A stretch of DNA of 7,106 nt from Flavisolibacter sp. (GCA_013695175.1 JACDAZ010000430.1:1-7106), one strand, 5' to 3'. Counted from the first letter of the stretch, positions 1-5,843 are shown. A program made the numbers and translations. The notes: a model not told the origin generated them from the sequence alone.

Positions 1-358
1 GAAGTATACTGATGAAGCTGCTTCGTTAGGTAGAAATGTAAGCATTATGATAGGCATTCATGGTAGCAATGCCATGAAAGCTTTACAGGAAATTCCGGAG
101 CATAAAAGCATCCCCACTATTTGTGAATTAGATCCTGAAGATGCATTTGAAATAAATTCCAAAGTGTGGGCACCCATGTGGATTAAAAGAGGAAGTAAAA
201 AGGATGTAAAAACAATGCAGGCAAAAGGAAAAAAGGTTTTTATATGGACTGTTGATAAAGCTTCGAGAGTTAAAGACTTTATTACAGAAGCAGGATATGA
301 TGGAATTTTATCAAACTACCCTTCTGTAGTTGCATTTTATTATTATACCAGGCAATAA
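1..358 (+). CDS. Glycerophosphodiester phosphodiesterase family protein, C-terminal part (5' end outside window)
   Basis: The reading frame is open from base 2 to a TAA at 356-358, giving 118 visible residues; the N-terminus lies left of the window. An internal Met at base 47 is not the start, because coding-like sequence continues upstream of it. Family knowledge: GDPD enzymes are TIM barrels that hydrolyse glycerophosphodiesters to an alcohol plus glycerol-3-phosphate. What is visible fits the last strands of such a barrel: a K-x-V-F-I-W-T-V-D strand, then an acidic helix, then G-Y-D-G-I-L-S-N-Y-P, which resembles the family's C-terminal 'WTVN…G-x-D-G-I-x-T-D-x-P' ending. The catalytic His and Glu residues of the N-terminal half are not in the window, so activity cannot be judged. 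An exported phosphoesterase follows 192 bases downstream on the same strand. Confidence 0.75.
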   Translation, partial: KYTDEAASLGRNVSIMIGIHGSNAMKALQEIPEHKSIPTICELDPEDAFEINSKVWAPMWIKRGSKKDVKTMQAKGKKVFIWTVDKASRVKDFITEAGYDGILSNYPSVVAFYYYTRQ

Positions 359-550
359 TTAAGTTTTCCTATTGTTACACAATGGTTAAGTATGGTCATA
401 GCAATTTCAATAAAAACCTTATTTGTGTATATTTGGAACTACGAATACAAGCAATCCAGGAAGGATTTTCTTAACAATCATCGTTTTATTCTTAACTTTT
501 TTAACAGCTAAAGGCATAATACTTGCTCATTGGGCGACGAACAATAACTT
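359..550. other. 192-base intergenic gap with weak hairpin
   Basis: This is a non-coding spacer between two + strand phosphoesterase genes. Just after the first gene there is a small imperfect hairpin at 368-385 (ATTGT/ACAAT around a TAC loop, plus CC/GG across a bulged T). No T-run follows it, so it is a poor terminator. A TATATTTG box lies at 428-435. No other gene-like ORF is supported here; a − strand open frame at 508-696 is antisense to the next gene. Confidence 0.5.
428..435 (+). promoter_or_regulatory. Possible Bacteroidota -7 box for the metallophosphoesterase gene
   Basis: TATATTTG matches the Bacteroidota -7 consensus TAnnTTTG exactly. No TTG is seen at the usual -33 spacing, so only half of the promoter is supported. 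It would give a leader of roughly 110 bases before the ATG at 551. Confidence 0.3.
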
Positions 551-1519
551 ATGATTAAAAACCAACTTTTCTTATTGATTTTAACCTTAACCAGTGCCAT
601 GGGAAACAGCCAGTTAAATGAAGCTATAACACCAGAAGAACCAAAAGTTATAGCTTTTGCAAGTGATACCCAGGCTCCTATGTGGGTTGAAACCATTCTG
701 CTTAAATCTCACAATAATAAAAAAGCTACCAACATGGTTTTTGGTGAGATTTTGAAAAGCCAGCCTTCCTCGCTTTTCCTTTTAGGAGATGTAGTTAACC
801 TTGGCTATAGCAGAAGACAATGGAAACCTATTGATAAGCATATCAATGAACTCAGGGAAAACAAAATTGATGTTCATGCTATTTTAGGAAATCATGAAAT
901 AATGGGTCGTCCAAAAACAGGGGAAGCTATGTTTCAACAGCGATTTCCTAATCATATTCGTACAGGTTTTATTGAAATTGTAGACTCTGTTGCAGTTGTT
1001 TTATTGAATTCAAATTTCAATACATTATCCAAAGCTGAAGATCAATTACAAATAACATGGTATCGTGAAATGTTGAAGAACCTGGATAATGACCCATCAG
1101 TAAAATTTATTATTACCGGTACACACCACTCTCCATTTACAAATAGCAGAATTGTAAAACCATCAAAACCTGTACATGACAAATTTGTTCCTGCTTTTAT
1201 AGCTTCAGAAAAAAGCAAATTATTTTTATCCGGTCACTGCCATGGATTTGAACATTATAATATTCAGGGAAAAGATTTTATGGTAATTGGTGGAGGAGGA
1301 GGTTTGAATCAGCCTCTACGTCAAGGTGTTGATGCTTTACCTGACCTGGCTACAGACTATAAACCTTTATTCCATTATTTAACGGTTCGTAGATTAGATG
1401 ATCGCTTGGAAGTAACCTCACATAAATTAAATGCAAACCTTACTGCTTTTGAAGCAGGAAGAAAACATGATATTATTCATACTGTAACAACAGAAGCAAT
1501 TATTGCAAGTGCTGATTAG
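551..1519 (+). CDS. Exported calcineurin-like metallophosphoesterase
   Basis: The protein is 322 aa. Residues 1-20 look like a Sec signal peptide: a short basic start, then a hydrophobic LFLLILTLTSA core. There is no lipobox Cys, so it is probably periplasmic or secreted. The two-metal motifs of the family appear in order: D39-T-Q41, G79-D80, G113-N114-H115-E116, H192-H193 and G228-H229-C-H231. The first motif is D-x-Q where most members have D-x-H. Late in the protein is a Gly-rich IGGGGG stretch (246-251), as seen after the last metal motif in related phosphoesterases. The start is fixed at 551 because an in-frame TAA lies at 545-547; no Shine-Dalgarno is evident. The substrate cannot be told; a phosphomonoester or phosphodiester is expected from the fold. 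A strong terminator follows the stop. Confidence 0.88.
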   Translation: MIKNQLFLLILTLTSAMGNSQLNEAITPEEPKVIAFASDTQAPMWVETILLKSHNNKKATNMVFGEILKSQPSSLFLLGDVVNLGYSRRQWKPIDKHINELRENKIDVHAILGNHEIMGRPKTGEAMFQQRFPNHIRTGFIEIVDSVAVVLLNSNFNTLSKAEDQLQITWYREMLKNLDNDPSVKFIITGTHHSPFTNSRIVKPSKPVHDKFVPAFIASEKSKLFLSGHCHGFEHYNIQGKDFMVIGGGGGLNQPLRQGVDALPDLATDYKPLFHYLTVRRLDDRLEVTSHKLNANLTAFEAGRKHDIIHTVTTEAIIASAD

Positions 1520-1546
1520 TAGAATTGCAGAGAATTCTTTTTGCAA

Positions 1547-1575
1547 AAAACCTCAGCATCAAAAACTGAGGTTTT
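1547..1575. terminator. Bidirectional intrinsic terminator
   Basis: A perfect 10-bp stem (AAAACCTCAG at 1547-1556 with CTGAGGTTTT at 1566-1575) encloses a 9-base loop. The T-run is on both sides: TTTTCC on the + strand and TTTTTTGC on the − strand. It sits 27 bases after the stop of the + strand phosphoesterase and 5 bases after the stop of the − strand DinB gene, so it should end both convergent transcripts. Confidence 0.88.
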
Positions 1576-1580
1576 CCTTG

Positions 1581-2078
1581 TTAAAATTTTATTTCATCAG
1601 CACTGGGTCCATAACTTCCGGGAATGGGTATATCGAGCAAGCGCAGGTATACACCTAATTGTGCCCGATGATGTATGGTTTGACTAAATGCATGACGTAT
1701 TACTTCATACTTTGTCATTTTACCAAGCACCTGGTCTCCCTTTCTCATTGTCCACTCAGGTAGCAGATCTTCCTCTGTTGCTTTTTCCAAAGCTTCTCTA
1801 CCCTGGTTTAATGACCTTTCAAAAAGCTCAAGTAAATCTGTTGTTGATTTTACCTCAGTTGGTTTATACGGTGATGCAGCAAAATCAATTTCTGAAGTTG
1901 TTAACCCCATAAAAACCCATGATGGTAATTCTGCTATATGAACAGTGAGGGCTTTCATATTCATACTTTTTTCATGTGGCTTCCAATCCCAATTATCATC
2001 CGGAACTCGTTGTAACATTTTTAGCGTTATAGCCGACTCCTGATCCATTTCTTTTAAAAGCAATTGTAATATATCCAT
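1581..2078 (-). CDS. DinB family protein (four-helix-bundle putative metalloprotein)
   Basis: The protein is 165 aa, the usual length for DinB/DUF664-type proteins. Known of the family: a four-helix bundle with a His-based metal site, related to thiol-dependent transferases such as mycothiol and bacillithiol transferases; most members have no assigned reaction. Seen here: the opening LLKEMDQES helix, the W-D-W-K-P-H segment (30-35), the first candidate ligand H47 in T-V-H-I-A-E, and the closing signature S-Q-T-I-H136-H137-R-A-Q, which matches the family's HHRGQ motif. H129 or H136/H137 are likely the other ligands. The C-terminus PIPGSYGPSADE is typical of Bacteroidota members. No signal peptide is present, so it is cytoplasmic. 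It starts 12 bases after the stop of the sugar dehydrogenase gene and is most likely translated from the same mRNA. The two proteins are in different compartments, so a direct partnership is not obvious. Confidence 0.88.
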   Translation of the reverse strand: MDILQLLLKEMDQESAITLKMLQRVPDDNWDWKPHEKSMNMKALTVHIAELPSWVFMGLTTSEIDFAASPYKPTEVKSTTDLLELFERSLNQGREALEKATEEDLLPEWTMRKGDQVLGKMTKYEVIRHAFSQTIHHRAQLGVYLRLLDIPIPGSYGPSADEIKF

Positions 2079-2090
2079 AGTTGATATTAA

Positions 2091-3245
2091 TTAATCCTGA
2101 GGTGTTAATCTGATAAACATTCCCGGTGATTCTGTTACTGCATAAATATACCCATCTGGTGCTTCGGTAACCGCCCTAAATCGTGCCATACCATTGAGAA
2201 GTTTCTCTTCACCTTTTGTTTTATTGCCATCAACCTCCACCCTTGCAATATGTTGTCCTGCAAGTGCTCCCACAAGTAGATTTCCTTTCCAGCCTCTATA
2301 ACGGTCGCTGGTAACCAATGTCATTCCACATGGTGCAATAGAAGGTGTCCAAACATGTACCGGTGGTTCAATGCCTTCTTTTTCTTTATCATTTGATATA
2401 ATACTTCCGCTATAATCTATGCCATGAGTTGTAACGGGCCAGCCATAATTTTTTCCTTTTTGAATAATATTAATTTCATCACCACCTCTGGGACCATGTT
2501 CGTGAGCCCATAAAATATTATTGGCTTTATCATATACCATACCCTGTATGTTCCTGTTTCCATAACACCAAATTTCCGGTTGTGTATTTGGGGTATTTAC
2601 AAAGGGATTATCCGACGGAACTCTGCCATCATCATGCAAACGCATTACTTTACCATTGTGATTACTTAAATCCTGTGCATTGGTTTTTGTACCTCTTTCA
2701 CCCGTACTTACGTACACATAACCATTACCATCAAATACAATACGTGAACCAAAGTGTACACCCGAGCCAACAAAAGGTTTAACAACAAAAAGCTCCTGCA
2801 GATCTGTAAATGCATTCCCATTTAATTTGGCTCTTGTAAGCGTAGTACTACCACCCCCACTACCGGGTTTGGAATAAGAAAAATAAATCCATCCATTTTG
2901 GTTATACTCCGGATGAAGCGTTATATCTAATAACCCACCTTGCCCATTTGCATATACAGCAGGTACATTTTTTACATTCTCCGGCTGTAATTTTCCATCT
3001 TTTACAATTCTTATTGTACCTGCTCTTTCGGTAATCAATACCCTGCCATCAGGTAAAAAAGCCATGCCCCATGGATTTTGCAAACCGGTTACTATTGTAT
3101 CAGCACTCATTTTTACGGCCACCCTATTTGCCTGATTAGCATTATTACTATCCCGGGAGTTCATATTGGTTTCTGCGTTTTTATCAGCACAAGAAATAAT
3201 CAACAGGCAAACAATTCCTAAACTAAGAAGCTTCATTTTTTTCAT
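2091..3245 (-). CDS. PQQ-dependent sugar dehydrogenase, lipoprotein (glucose/sorbosone dehydrogenase family)
   Basis: The protein is 384 aa. The N-terminus is a lipoprotein signal (MKKMKLL…, hydrophobic core, lipobox I-I-S-C19), so the protein should be anchored to a periplasmic or outer membrane. An Asn/Asp-rich linker (about 20-40) leads to a six-bladed propeller of the GSDH family: G54-L-x-N-P-W-G-M-A-F-L-P-D-G, then L-I-T-E-R, then G-Q-G-G-L-L-D-I (101-108). H164 in G-V-H-F-G-S-R and R231 in G-N-R-N-I-Q align with the residues that bind substrate and PQQ in soluble glucose dehydrogenase. E-H-G-P-R-G-G-D-E-I-N (249-259) is another family hallmark. No cytochrome c domain is fused, so electrons must go to a separate acceptor. 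The reaction expected from the family is oxidation of an aldose or related sugar to its lactone; the true substrate is unknown. It is the first gene of a two-gene unit with the DinB gene. An alternative in-frame ATG at codon 4 is possible but would remove the basic residues. Confidence 0.92.
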   Translation of the reverse strand: MKKMKLLSLGIVCLLIISCADKNAETNMNSRDSNNANQANRVAVKMSADTIVTGLQNPWGMAFLPDGRVLITERAGTIRIVKDGKLQPENVKNVPAVYANGQGGLLDITLHPEYNQNGWIYFSYSKPGSGGGSTTLTRAKLNGNAFTDLQELFVVKPFVGSGVHFGSRIVFDGNGYVYVSTGERGTKTNAQDLSNHNGKVMRLHDDGRVPSDNPFVNTPNTQPEIWCYGNRNIQGMVYDKANNILWAHEHGPRGGDEINIIQKGKNYGWPVTTHGIDYSGSIISNDKEKEGIEPPVHVWTPSIAPCGMTLVTSDRYRGWKGNLLVGALAGQHIARVEVDGNKTKGEEKLLNGMARFRAVTEAPDGYIYAVTESPGMFIRLTPQD

Positions 3246-3299
3246 GTTATACTATTTATAATTTGAAAAGAAAGTTCAGAAGGCAGTATAGATGGTATA

Positions 3300-3307
3300 C
3301 AAAGGTA
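3300..3307 (-). promoter_or_regulatory. Likely -7 box for the sugar dehydrogenase/DinB operon
   Basis: On the − strand this reads TACCTTTG, an exact match to TAnnTTTG. It lies 55 bases before the ATG at 3245, giving a leader of about 45-50 bases. A clear TTG at the -33 position is missing. The 124-base gap to the upstream DUF1206 gene, which shows no convincing terminator, is otherwise without recognised sites. Confidence 0.4.
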
Positions 3308-3369
3308 TGATGCTTTCGTTCTTTTAAGTACTCACAAATTGCTTTATGTTGGCACCACCAGAGCATAAT

Positions 3370-4185
3370 CTAATCTTTATCAAAATCATAAAACAGACCC
3401 TGCAGGATCATAAAAACACCATAAGTTATAGTACCTGCAGCAATCAAAATAAAATAAACATGCCCAATGTGATCACCAATAAAATCAAACGCTTTATCGG
3501 TATTGACTACATCCTGTGGTTTATTGGCAATAGAAGCATGTAGCAAAAAATAACCCATGATAGCCAGAATAACGCCGCGTGCAAAATGACCTACCCAGGC
3601 TACAATATGAATTAACTTTTGTTTGGTTTTACTTAAATGCCTGATCAAAAACCGTTCTTTGTAAGAATAAGAAATAGCGTAATAAAATTGAACAATGGCT
3701 GTGATGATAATTACAACTCCTAAACCACCTATCAATAATTCCCCGGCCTGCCACTGCAGCACATCTGCAACCATTTCTCTCTCTTGTTGCGGTTGACCAT
3801 CTTTTTGAGCAGAGCTATTACCAAGTAGGGCCTGTAAAGCTGCAAAAGCAATAAGTGCATCGGCAAGAGCACTTAATACAATACCTGTTCGCTTTCCAAG
3901 ACCATGTAAATCATTCCCATAATTATATGGATCTTTAATTGTTTCATATATACGCCAGCAGATAAAGCATAGCATCCCTAAGAAAATAATTCCAATGACA
4001 ACTTTACCAAAGGGAACATCAGCCAAAAAAGCAAGAATACTTCCTTCGTCAGCGCCGCCATCTTTTATTTTTAAAAAAGAAAGGATAGCCACTATACCAA
4101 TCATAGCATATACTATGGCAATAGCAATACAACCAAATTTGGCAAGCCAATGCACTATATGTGTTGCTTTTTCCGGTTTATTCAT
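3370..4185 (-). CDS. DUF1206 family six-helix membrane protein
   Basis: The protein is 271 aa, in the normal DUF1206 range. The family is built of three repeats of two transmembrane helices; its function is not established. All three units are visible: H-W-L-A-K-F-G…helix (17-37) with A-F-L-A-D-V-P-F-G…helix (60-80) and W-R-I-Y-E-T-I-K-D-P; then G-K-R-T…helix (101-122) with W-Q-A-G-E…helix (150-171); then V-G-H-F-A-R-G…helix (200-218) with I-G-D-H-I-G…helix (241-264). The hydrophilic stretch at 123-139 between helices 3 and 4 is Gln/Glu-rich. There is no cleavable signal. The gene is divergent from the 78-aa ORF at 4334 and is followed on the same strand by the sugar dehydrogenase 124 bases on. 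The start at 4185 is the first ATG of the frame that precedes the first repeat. Confidence 0.88.
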   Translation of the reverse strand: MNKPEKATHIVHWLAKFGCIAIAIVYAMIGIVAILSFLKIKDGGADEGSILAFLADVPFGKVVIGIIFLGMLCFICWRIYETIKDPYNYGNDLHGLGKRTGIVLSALADALIAFAALQALLGNSSAQKDGQPQQEREMVADVLQWQAGELLIGGLGVVIIITAIVQFYYAISYSYKERFLIRHLSKTKQKLIHIVAWVGHFARGVILAIMGYFLLHASIANKPQDVVNTDKAFDFIGDHIGHVYFILIAAGTITYGVFMILQGLFYDFDKD

Positions 4186-4206
4186 AACTTGAAGCGTGTA
4201 GCATTA

Positions 4207-4214
4207 CAAACTTA
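4207..4214 (-). promoter_or_regulatory. Possible -7 box for the DUF1206 gene
   Basis: On the − strand this reads TAAGTTTG, an exact match to TAnnTTTG, 21 bases before the ATG at 4185. The implied leader is short, about 15 bases. No TTG is found at the expected -33 spacing. It sits inside the divergent region shared with the small + strand gene. Confidence 0.35.
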
Positions 4215-4286
4215 AACCCGAAATTCTTGATTTGAATAATTGAAATTTTAAACTCATTAATATAAGATAACATGTGTTCAATAAAC

Positions 4287-4317
4287 TTGCAAAAAGAAAA
4301 AAAATATATTTTCTTTG
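4287..4317 (+). promoter_or_regulatory. Likely Bacteroidota promoter for the 78-aa gene
   Basis: TTG at 4287-4289 and TTTCTTTG at 4310-4317 are separated by 20 bases, close to the Bacteroidota -33/-7 arrangement TTG-N(about 19)-TAnnTTTG with one mismatch in the -7 box. The spacer is an A-rich tract. Transcription would begin near 4324, about 10 bases before the ATG at 4334 and downstream of the earlier ATG at 4274, so it argues for the shorter protein. Confidence 0.4.
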
Positions 4318-4333
4318 TTTCAAATCCTCTCCT

Positions 4334-4570
4334 ATGCAACTCATGATGTACCTGGGTAATGACCTGATTGAATCAATGACAGTCAATTTCACCCGTCTTT
4401 CCGAGCCTGGATATTTAGGACGTTTTAAACGTCAACTCAAACAAAGACATGTTTCGTTGATTCTGGAAACCGGACTGGAACCCGAGTTTCTTATAGTTGA
4501 TATACAACCTGTAAATATTGTTTCATCTAACCCTTCTTATTTAAATACAGGAAATTCTCCAAGAGCATGA
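4334..4570 (+). CDS. Small conserved-looking hypothetical protein, 78 aa
   Basis: I do not recognise a named family. The frame is open from an ATG at 4274 (98 aa), but I choose 4334. The 20 extra residues come from an A/T-rich stretch (K-R-K-K-I-Y-F-L-C-F) that overlaps the best promoter, whereas from 4334 the codons look normal. The 78-aa product has no signal peptide or membrane segment. It contains a hydrophobic start with L-G-N-D-L-I-E-S, then P25-G-Y-L-G-R-F-K-R-Q-L-K-Q-R-H, a basic helix-like patch, then I-L-E-T-G-L-E-P-E-F-L-I-V-D-I-Q-P, and a polar tail. The proportion of hydrophobic and charged residues looks like a folded small protein. It is transcribed away from the DUF1206 gene and ends in a hairpin. 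A cytoplasmic location is inferred. Confidence 0.6.
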   Translation: MQLMMYLGNDLIESMTVNFTRLSEPGYLGRFKRQLKQRHVSLILETGLEPEFLIVDIQPVNIVSSNPSYLNTGNSPRA

Positions 4571-4608
4571 ATGAAGTTATTCATGGAACTTAATTAATAC
4601 CTTTTTTT
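4566..4608 (+). terminator. Weak terminator-like hairpin at the end of the 78-aa gene
   Basis: A perfect 7-bp stem (CATGAAT at 4566-4572 with ATTCATG at 4579-4585, loop GAAGTT) spans the TGA stop codon. A run of seven T lies at 4602-4608, 16 bases after the stem. That distance is too long for a classical intrinsic terminator, so this is tentative. Confidence 0.3.
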
Positions 4609-4632
4609 AATATTAAAACAAAGAGCGCTACA

Positions 4633-4713
4633 ATGAGTTTTAATCCTTCCACTTGGGCACTTGACCAACTTTTTGACATCACAGCTTTGTTTGCAAAACA
4701 AGGTGACAAATAA
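4633..4713 (+). CDS. Possible 26-aa small ORF
   Basis: ATG at 4633 to TAA at 4711-4713 encodes a short peptide beginning MSFNPSTWALDQLFDI and ending FAKQGDK. The frame has no stop back to 4594, but no other ATG. The composition is protein-like, with an amphipathic middle (W-A-L-D-Q-L-F-D-I-T-A-L-F). It could be a real microprotein, the remnant of a larger gene, or chance. No clear promoter or Shine-Dalgarno is present. It matches nothing I know. Confidence 0.22.
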   Translation: MSFNPSTWALDQLFDITALFAKQGDK

Positions 4714-4734
4714 GCAAAACAAGCAATTTATAAA

Positions 4735-4750
4735 CGCTACTATAAGAGCG
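4735..4750 (-). terminator. Weak hairpin downstream of the GNAT gene
   Basis: CGCT (4735-4738) pairs with AGCG (4747-4750), and CT with AG across a bulged A, leaving an ATA loop. On the − strand it is followed by TTTATAAATT. It lies 35 bases beyond the GNAT stop codon and is the only candidate end signal for that transcript that I can see. Confidence 0.22.
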
Positions 4751-4785
4751 AAATAATTTATTGCCATTTGGAAATAAATACTTTT

Positions 4786-5241
4786 CTAAGTATGTTGATT
4801 ATTCTTTTTCCAGTCTTCTAAATCCATTTCAAATTTTATTTCCCCCTTGCCATGTCTACCTATTTCTTTCCAGCCATTTTTCCTGTAAAATTTTTCGGCT
4901 TTCGTTTTTGGTTCTGTGCCTAACCAGATATTTTCTTTAGTTTGCTTAAAATACCAGTTAATCATAATATCATGTAATTCTTTACCAATTCCCATTCCCT
5001 CAAAATCAGGATTTACAAATAAAGCCCACACATTATTTTCCAGTACATCTACTATTGAAAATCCAATAATTATATTTTCTGATTCTGCAACCCAACCTTT
5101 GCCTTTCCTGTTTATATAATCATTACAATCTTCATCAGTAACCAGCGAAGGATCTGAAAGTATATTTTCCTTTACAGCATGACGAATCACCTGCATTTGA
5201 GGAATGTCTTTAAACTGTGCTTCTCTATAGTTTATTTTCAT
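4786..5241 (-). CDS. GNAT family N-acetyltransferase
   Basis: The protein is 151 aa, the standard single GNAT domain. The family transfers an acetyl group from acetyl-CoA to an amine. Seen here: the opening strand N-Y-R-E-A-Q-F-K-D-I-P-Q-M, then W50-V-A-E-S-E-N-I-I-I-G-F, then the acetyl-CoA loop F-V-N-P-D-F-E81-G-M-G84-I-G86-K-E-L, which fits the [Q/R]-x-x-G-x-[G/A] motif except that Glu stands at the first position. A-E-K-F-Y119-R-K-N-G-W is the usual C-terminal motif, with Y119 in the place of the common general acid. The substrate cannot be predicted. The protein is cytoplasmic. Only 27 bases separate its start from the terminator stem of the upstream SWIB gene, and no TAnnTTTG box is seen there, so read-through from the SWIB promoter is plausible. 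Confidence 0.9.
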   Translation of the reverse strand: MKINYREAQFKDIPQMQVIRHAVKENILSDPSLVTDEDCNDYINRKGKGWVAESENIIIGFSIVDVLENNVWALFVNPDFEGMGIGKELHDIMINWYFKQTKENIWLGTEPKTKAEKFYRKNGWKEIGRHGKGEIKFEMDLEDWKKNNQHT

Positions 5242-5268
5242 TTATTTTTTCTAAGATCATAAAAGAAA

Positions 5269-5301
5269 AAAGCCGCTGAGCATTTCTACTGCAGCGGCTT
5301 T
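5269..5301 (-). terminator. Intrinsic terminator of the SWIB gene
   Basis: A perfect 10-bp GC-rich stem (AAAGCCGCTG at 5269-5278 with CAGCGGCTTT at 5292-5301) has a 13-base loop. On the − strand the stem runs into a T-rich tract (TTTTTTCTTTT). It begins 17 bases after the SWIB stop codon and lies just before the GNAT start codon. On the + strand it would also form, but with a poorer T-tract. Confidence 0.85.
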
Positions 5302-5318
5302 AAAATAATATAATCAAT

Positions 5319-5798
5319 TTATTTTTTTACGTTCTTTTGCACATAACCTCCAATTTCAAACATAGAGATTTGGCTTTTACCGCCAAATGCAGGTTTCATT
5401 TTGGCATCAGTATTTATCATTCTCCTGTTTTTGCTGTCCTGCAAATTGTTTTTCCTGATATACTCCCAAATCTTTTTAACGATCTCTGTTCTTGGAAGGG
5501 GTTTACTACCCACTACTTCGGCTAATTCATTACTTACAGATAATGGAGCCATAAATGCTGCGTTTGGTTTTCTTGCAGATTTTTTGCCCGCTGCTTTCTT
5601 GCTGGCAGATTTTTTAGGAGCCGCCTTTTTTGGAGCTGCTTTTTTGGGAGCCGCTTTTTTGGAAGCTGCTTTTTTTGGAGCTGCTTTTTTGCTTGCTGAT
5701 TTAGAAGATGTTTTTGATGCTGATTTTTTTGATGCCGATTGCTTTTTGGCTGCTTTCGGAGCCGCTTTTTTTGTTGCTTTTTTGGCTGCTTTTGCCAT
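5319..5798 (-). CDS. SWIB/MDM2-domain protein with histone H1-like Lys/Ala-rich N-terminal tail
   Basis: The protein is 159 aa in two parts. Residues 1-78 are almost only Lys, Ala, Ser and Pro, like a bacterial histone H1/Hc tail, and should bind DNA or RNA without sequence preference. Within it, residues 37-71 are seven pentads of the type K-K-A-A-P/S/G. Residues 79-157 are a SWIB domain: F-M-A-P-L-S-V-S-N-E-L-A-E-V-V-G, P-R-T-E-I-V-K-K-I-W-E-Y-I-R-K-N-N-L-Q-D, N-R-R-M-I-N-T-D and a closing F-E-I-G-G-Y-V. Family knowledge: bacterial SWIB proteins occur in Chlamydiae and Bacteroidota and are thought to act in nucleoid organisation or transcription; the exact role is not settled. The start at 5798 places MAKAAKK at the N-terminus. 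The gene has its own strong terminator, and its leader carries an 11-bp direct repeat. Confidence 0.92.
   Translation of the reverse strand: MAKAAKKATKKAAPKAAKKQSASKKSASKTSSKSASKKAAPKKAASKKAAPKKAAPKKAAPKKSASKKAAGKKSARKPNAAFMAPLSVSNELAEVVGSKPLPRTEIVKKIWEYIRKNNLQDSKNRRMINTDAKMKPAFGGKSQISMFEIGGYVQKNVKK
5586..5690 (-). repeat. Seven imperfect 15-base tandem repeats coding for KKAAP-type pentads
   Basis: Seven 15-base units code for KKAAP, KKAAS, KKAAP, KKAAP, KKAAP, KKSAS and KKAAG (residues 37-71 of the SWIB protein). The units carry A-runs on the coding strand (TTTTTT on +). Such repeats are prone to change in copy number, always in steps of five residues, so tail length may vary between strains. 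Confidence 0.8.
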
Positions 5799-5813
5799 GG
5801 TATTAAAATTTAA

Positions 5814-5843
5814 TAGTTAGTAAAATAAATGGTAGTTAGTAAA
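5814..5843. repeat. 11-bp direct repeat in the SWIB leader
   Basis: TAGTTAGTAAA occurs at 5814-5824 and again at 5833-5843, a period of 19 bases, close to two DNA turns. It lies 16 to 45 bases upstream of the SWIB start codon, where a regulator could block expression, or the protein itself could bind. The function is inferred only from position and spacing. Confidence 0.45.

Noticed and set aside
508..696. − strand open frame of 62 aa near the phosphoesterase start
   Set aside because: It is antisense to the signal peptide region of a well-supported gene and has no recognisable features.
2582..2782. + strand open frame rich in His and Tyr
   Set aside because: It is antisense to the clear sugar dehydrogenase propeller; the His/Tyr richness comes from the complementary codons.
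4274..4333. Upstream start (20 extra residues) for the small + strand gene
   Set aside because: The extra codons overlap the best promoter candidate and an A-rich tract; the ATG at 4334 lies about 10 bases after the predicted transcription start.
4204..4392. − strand open frame of 62 aa between DUF1206 and the small gene
   Set aside because: It overlaps the divergent promoter region and runs antisense to the 78-aa ORF; its composition looks like translated AT-rich non-coding DNA.
4778..4793. ATACTT/AAGTAT hairpin at the end of the GNAT gene
   Set aside because: It has only six A/T-rich pairs, overlaps the last codons and stop, and has no T-tract in the − direction; chance is likely in AT-rich DNA.
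5401..5820. Long + strand open frame antisense to the SWIB gene
   Set aside because: It codes for a Phe/Ala/Leu-rich low-complexity product that is simply the complement of the Lys/Ala repeat tail; the − strand SWIB domain is unmistakable.
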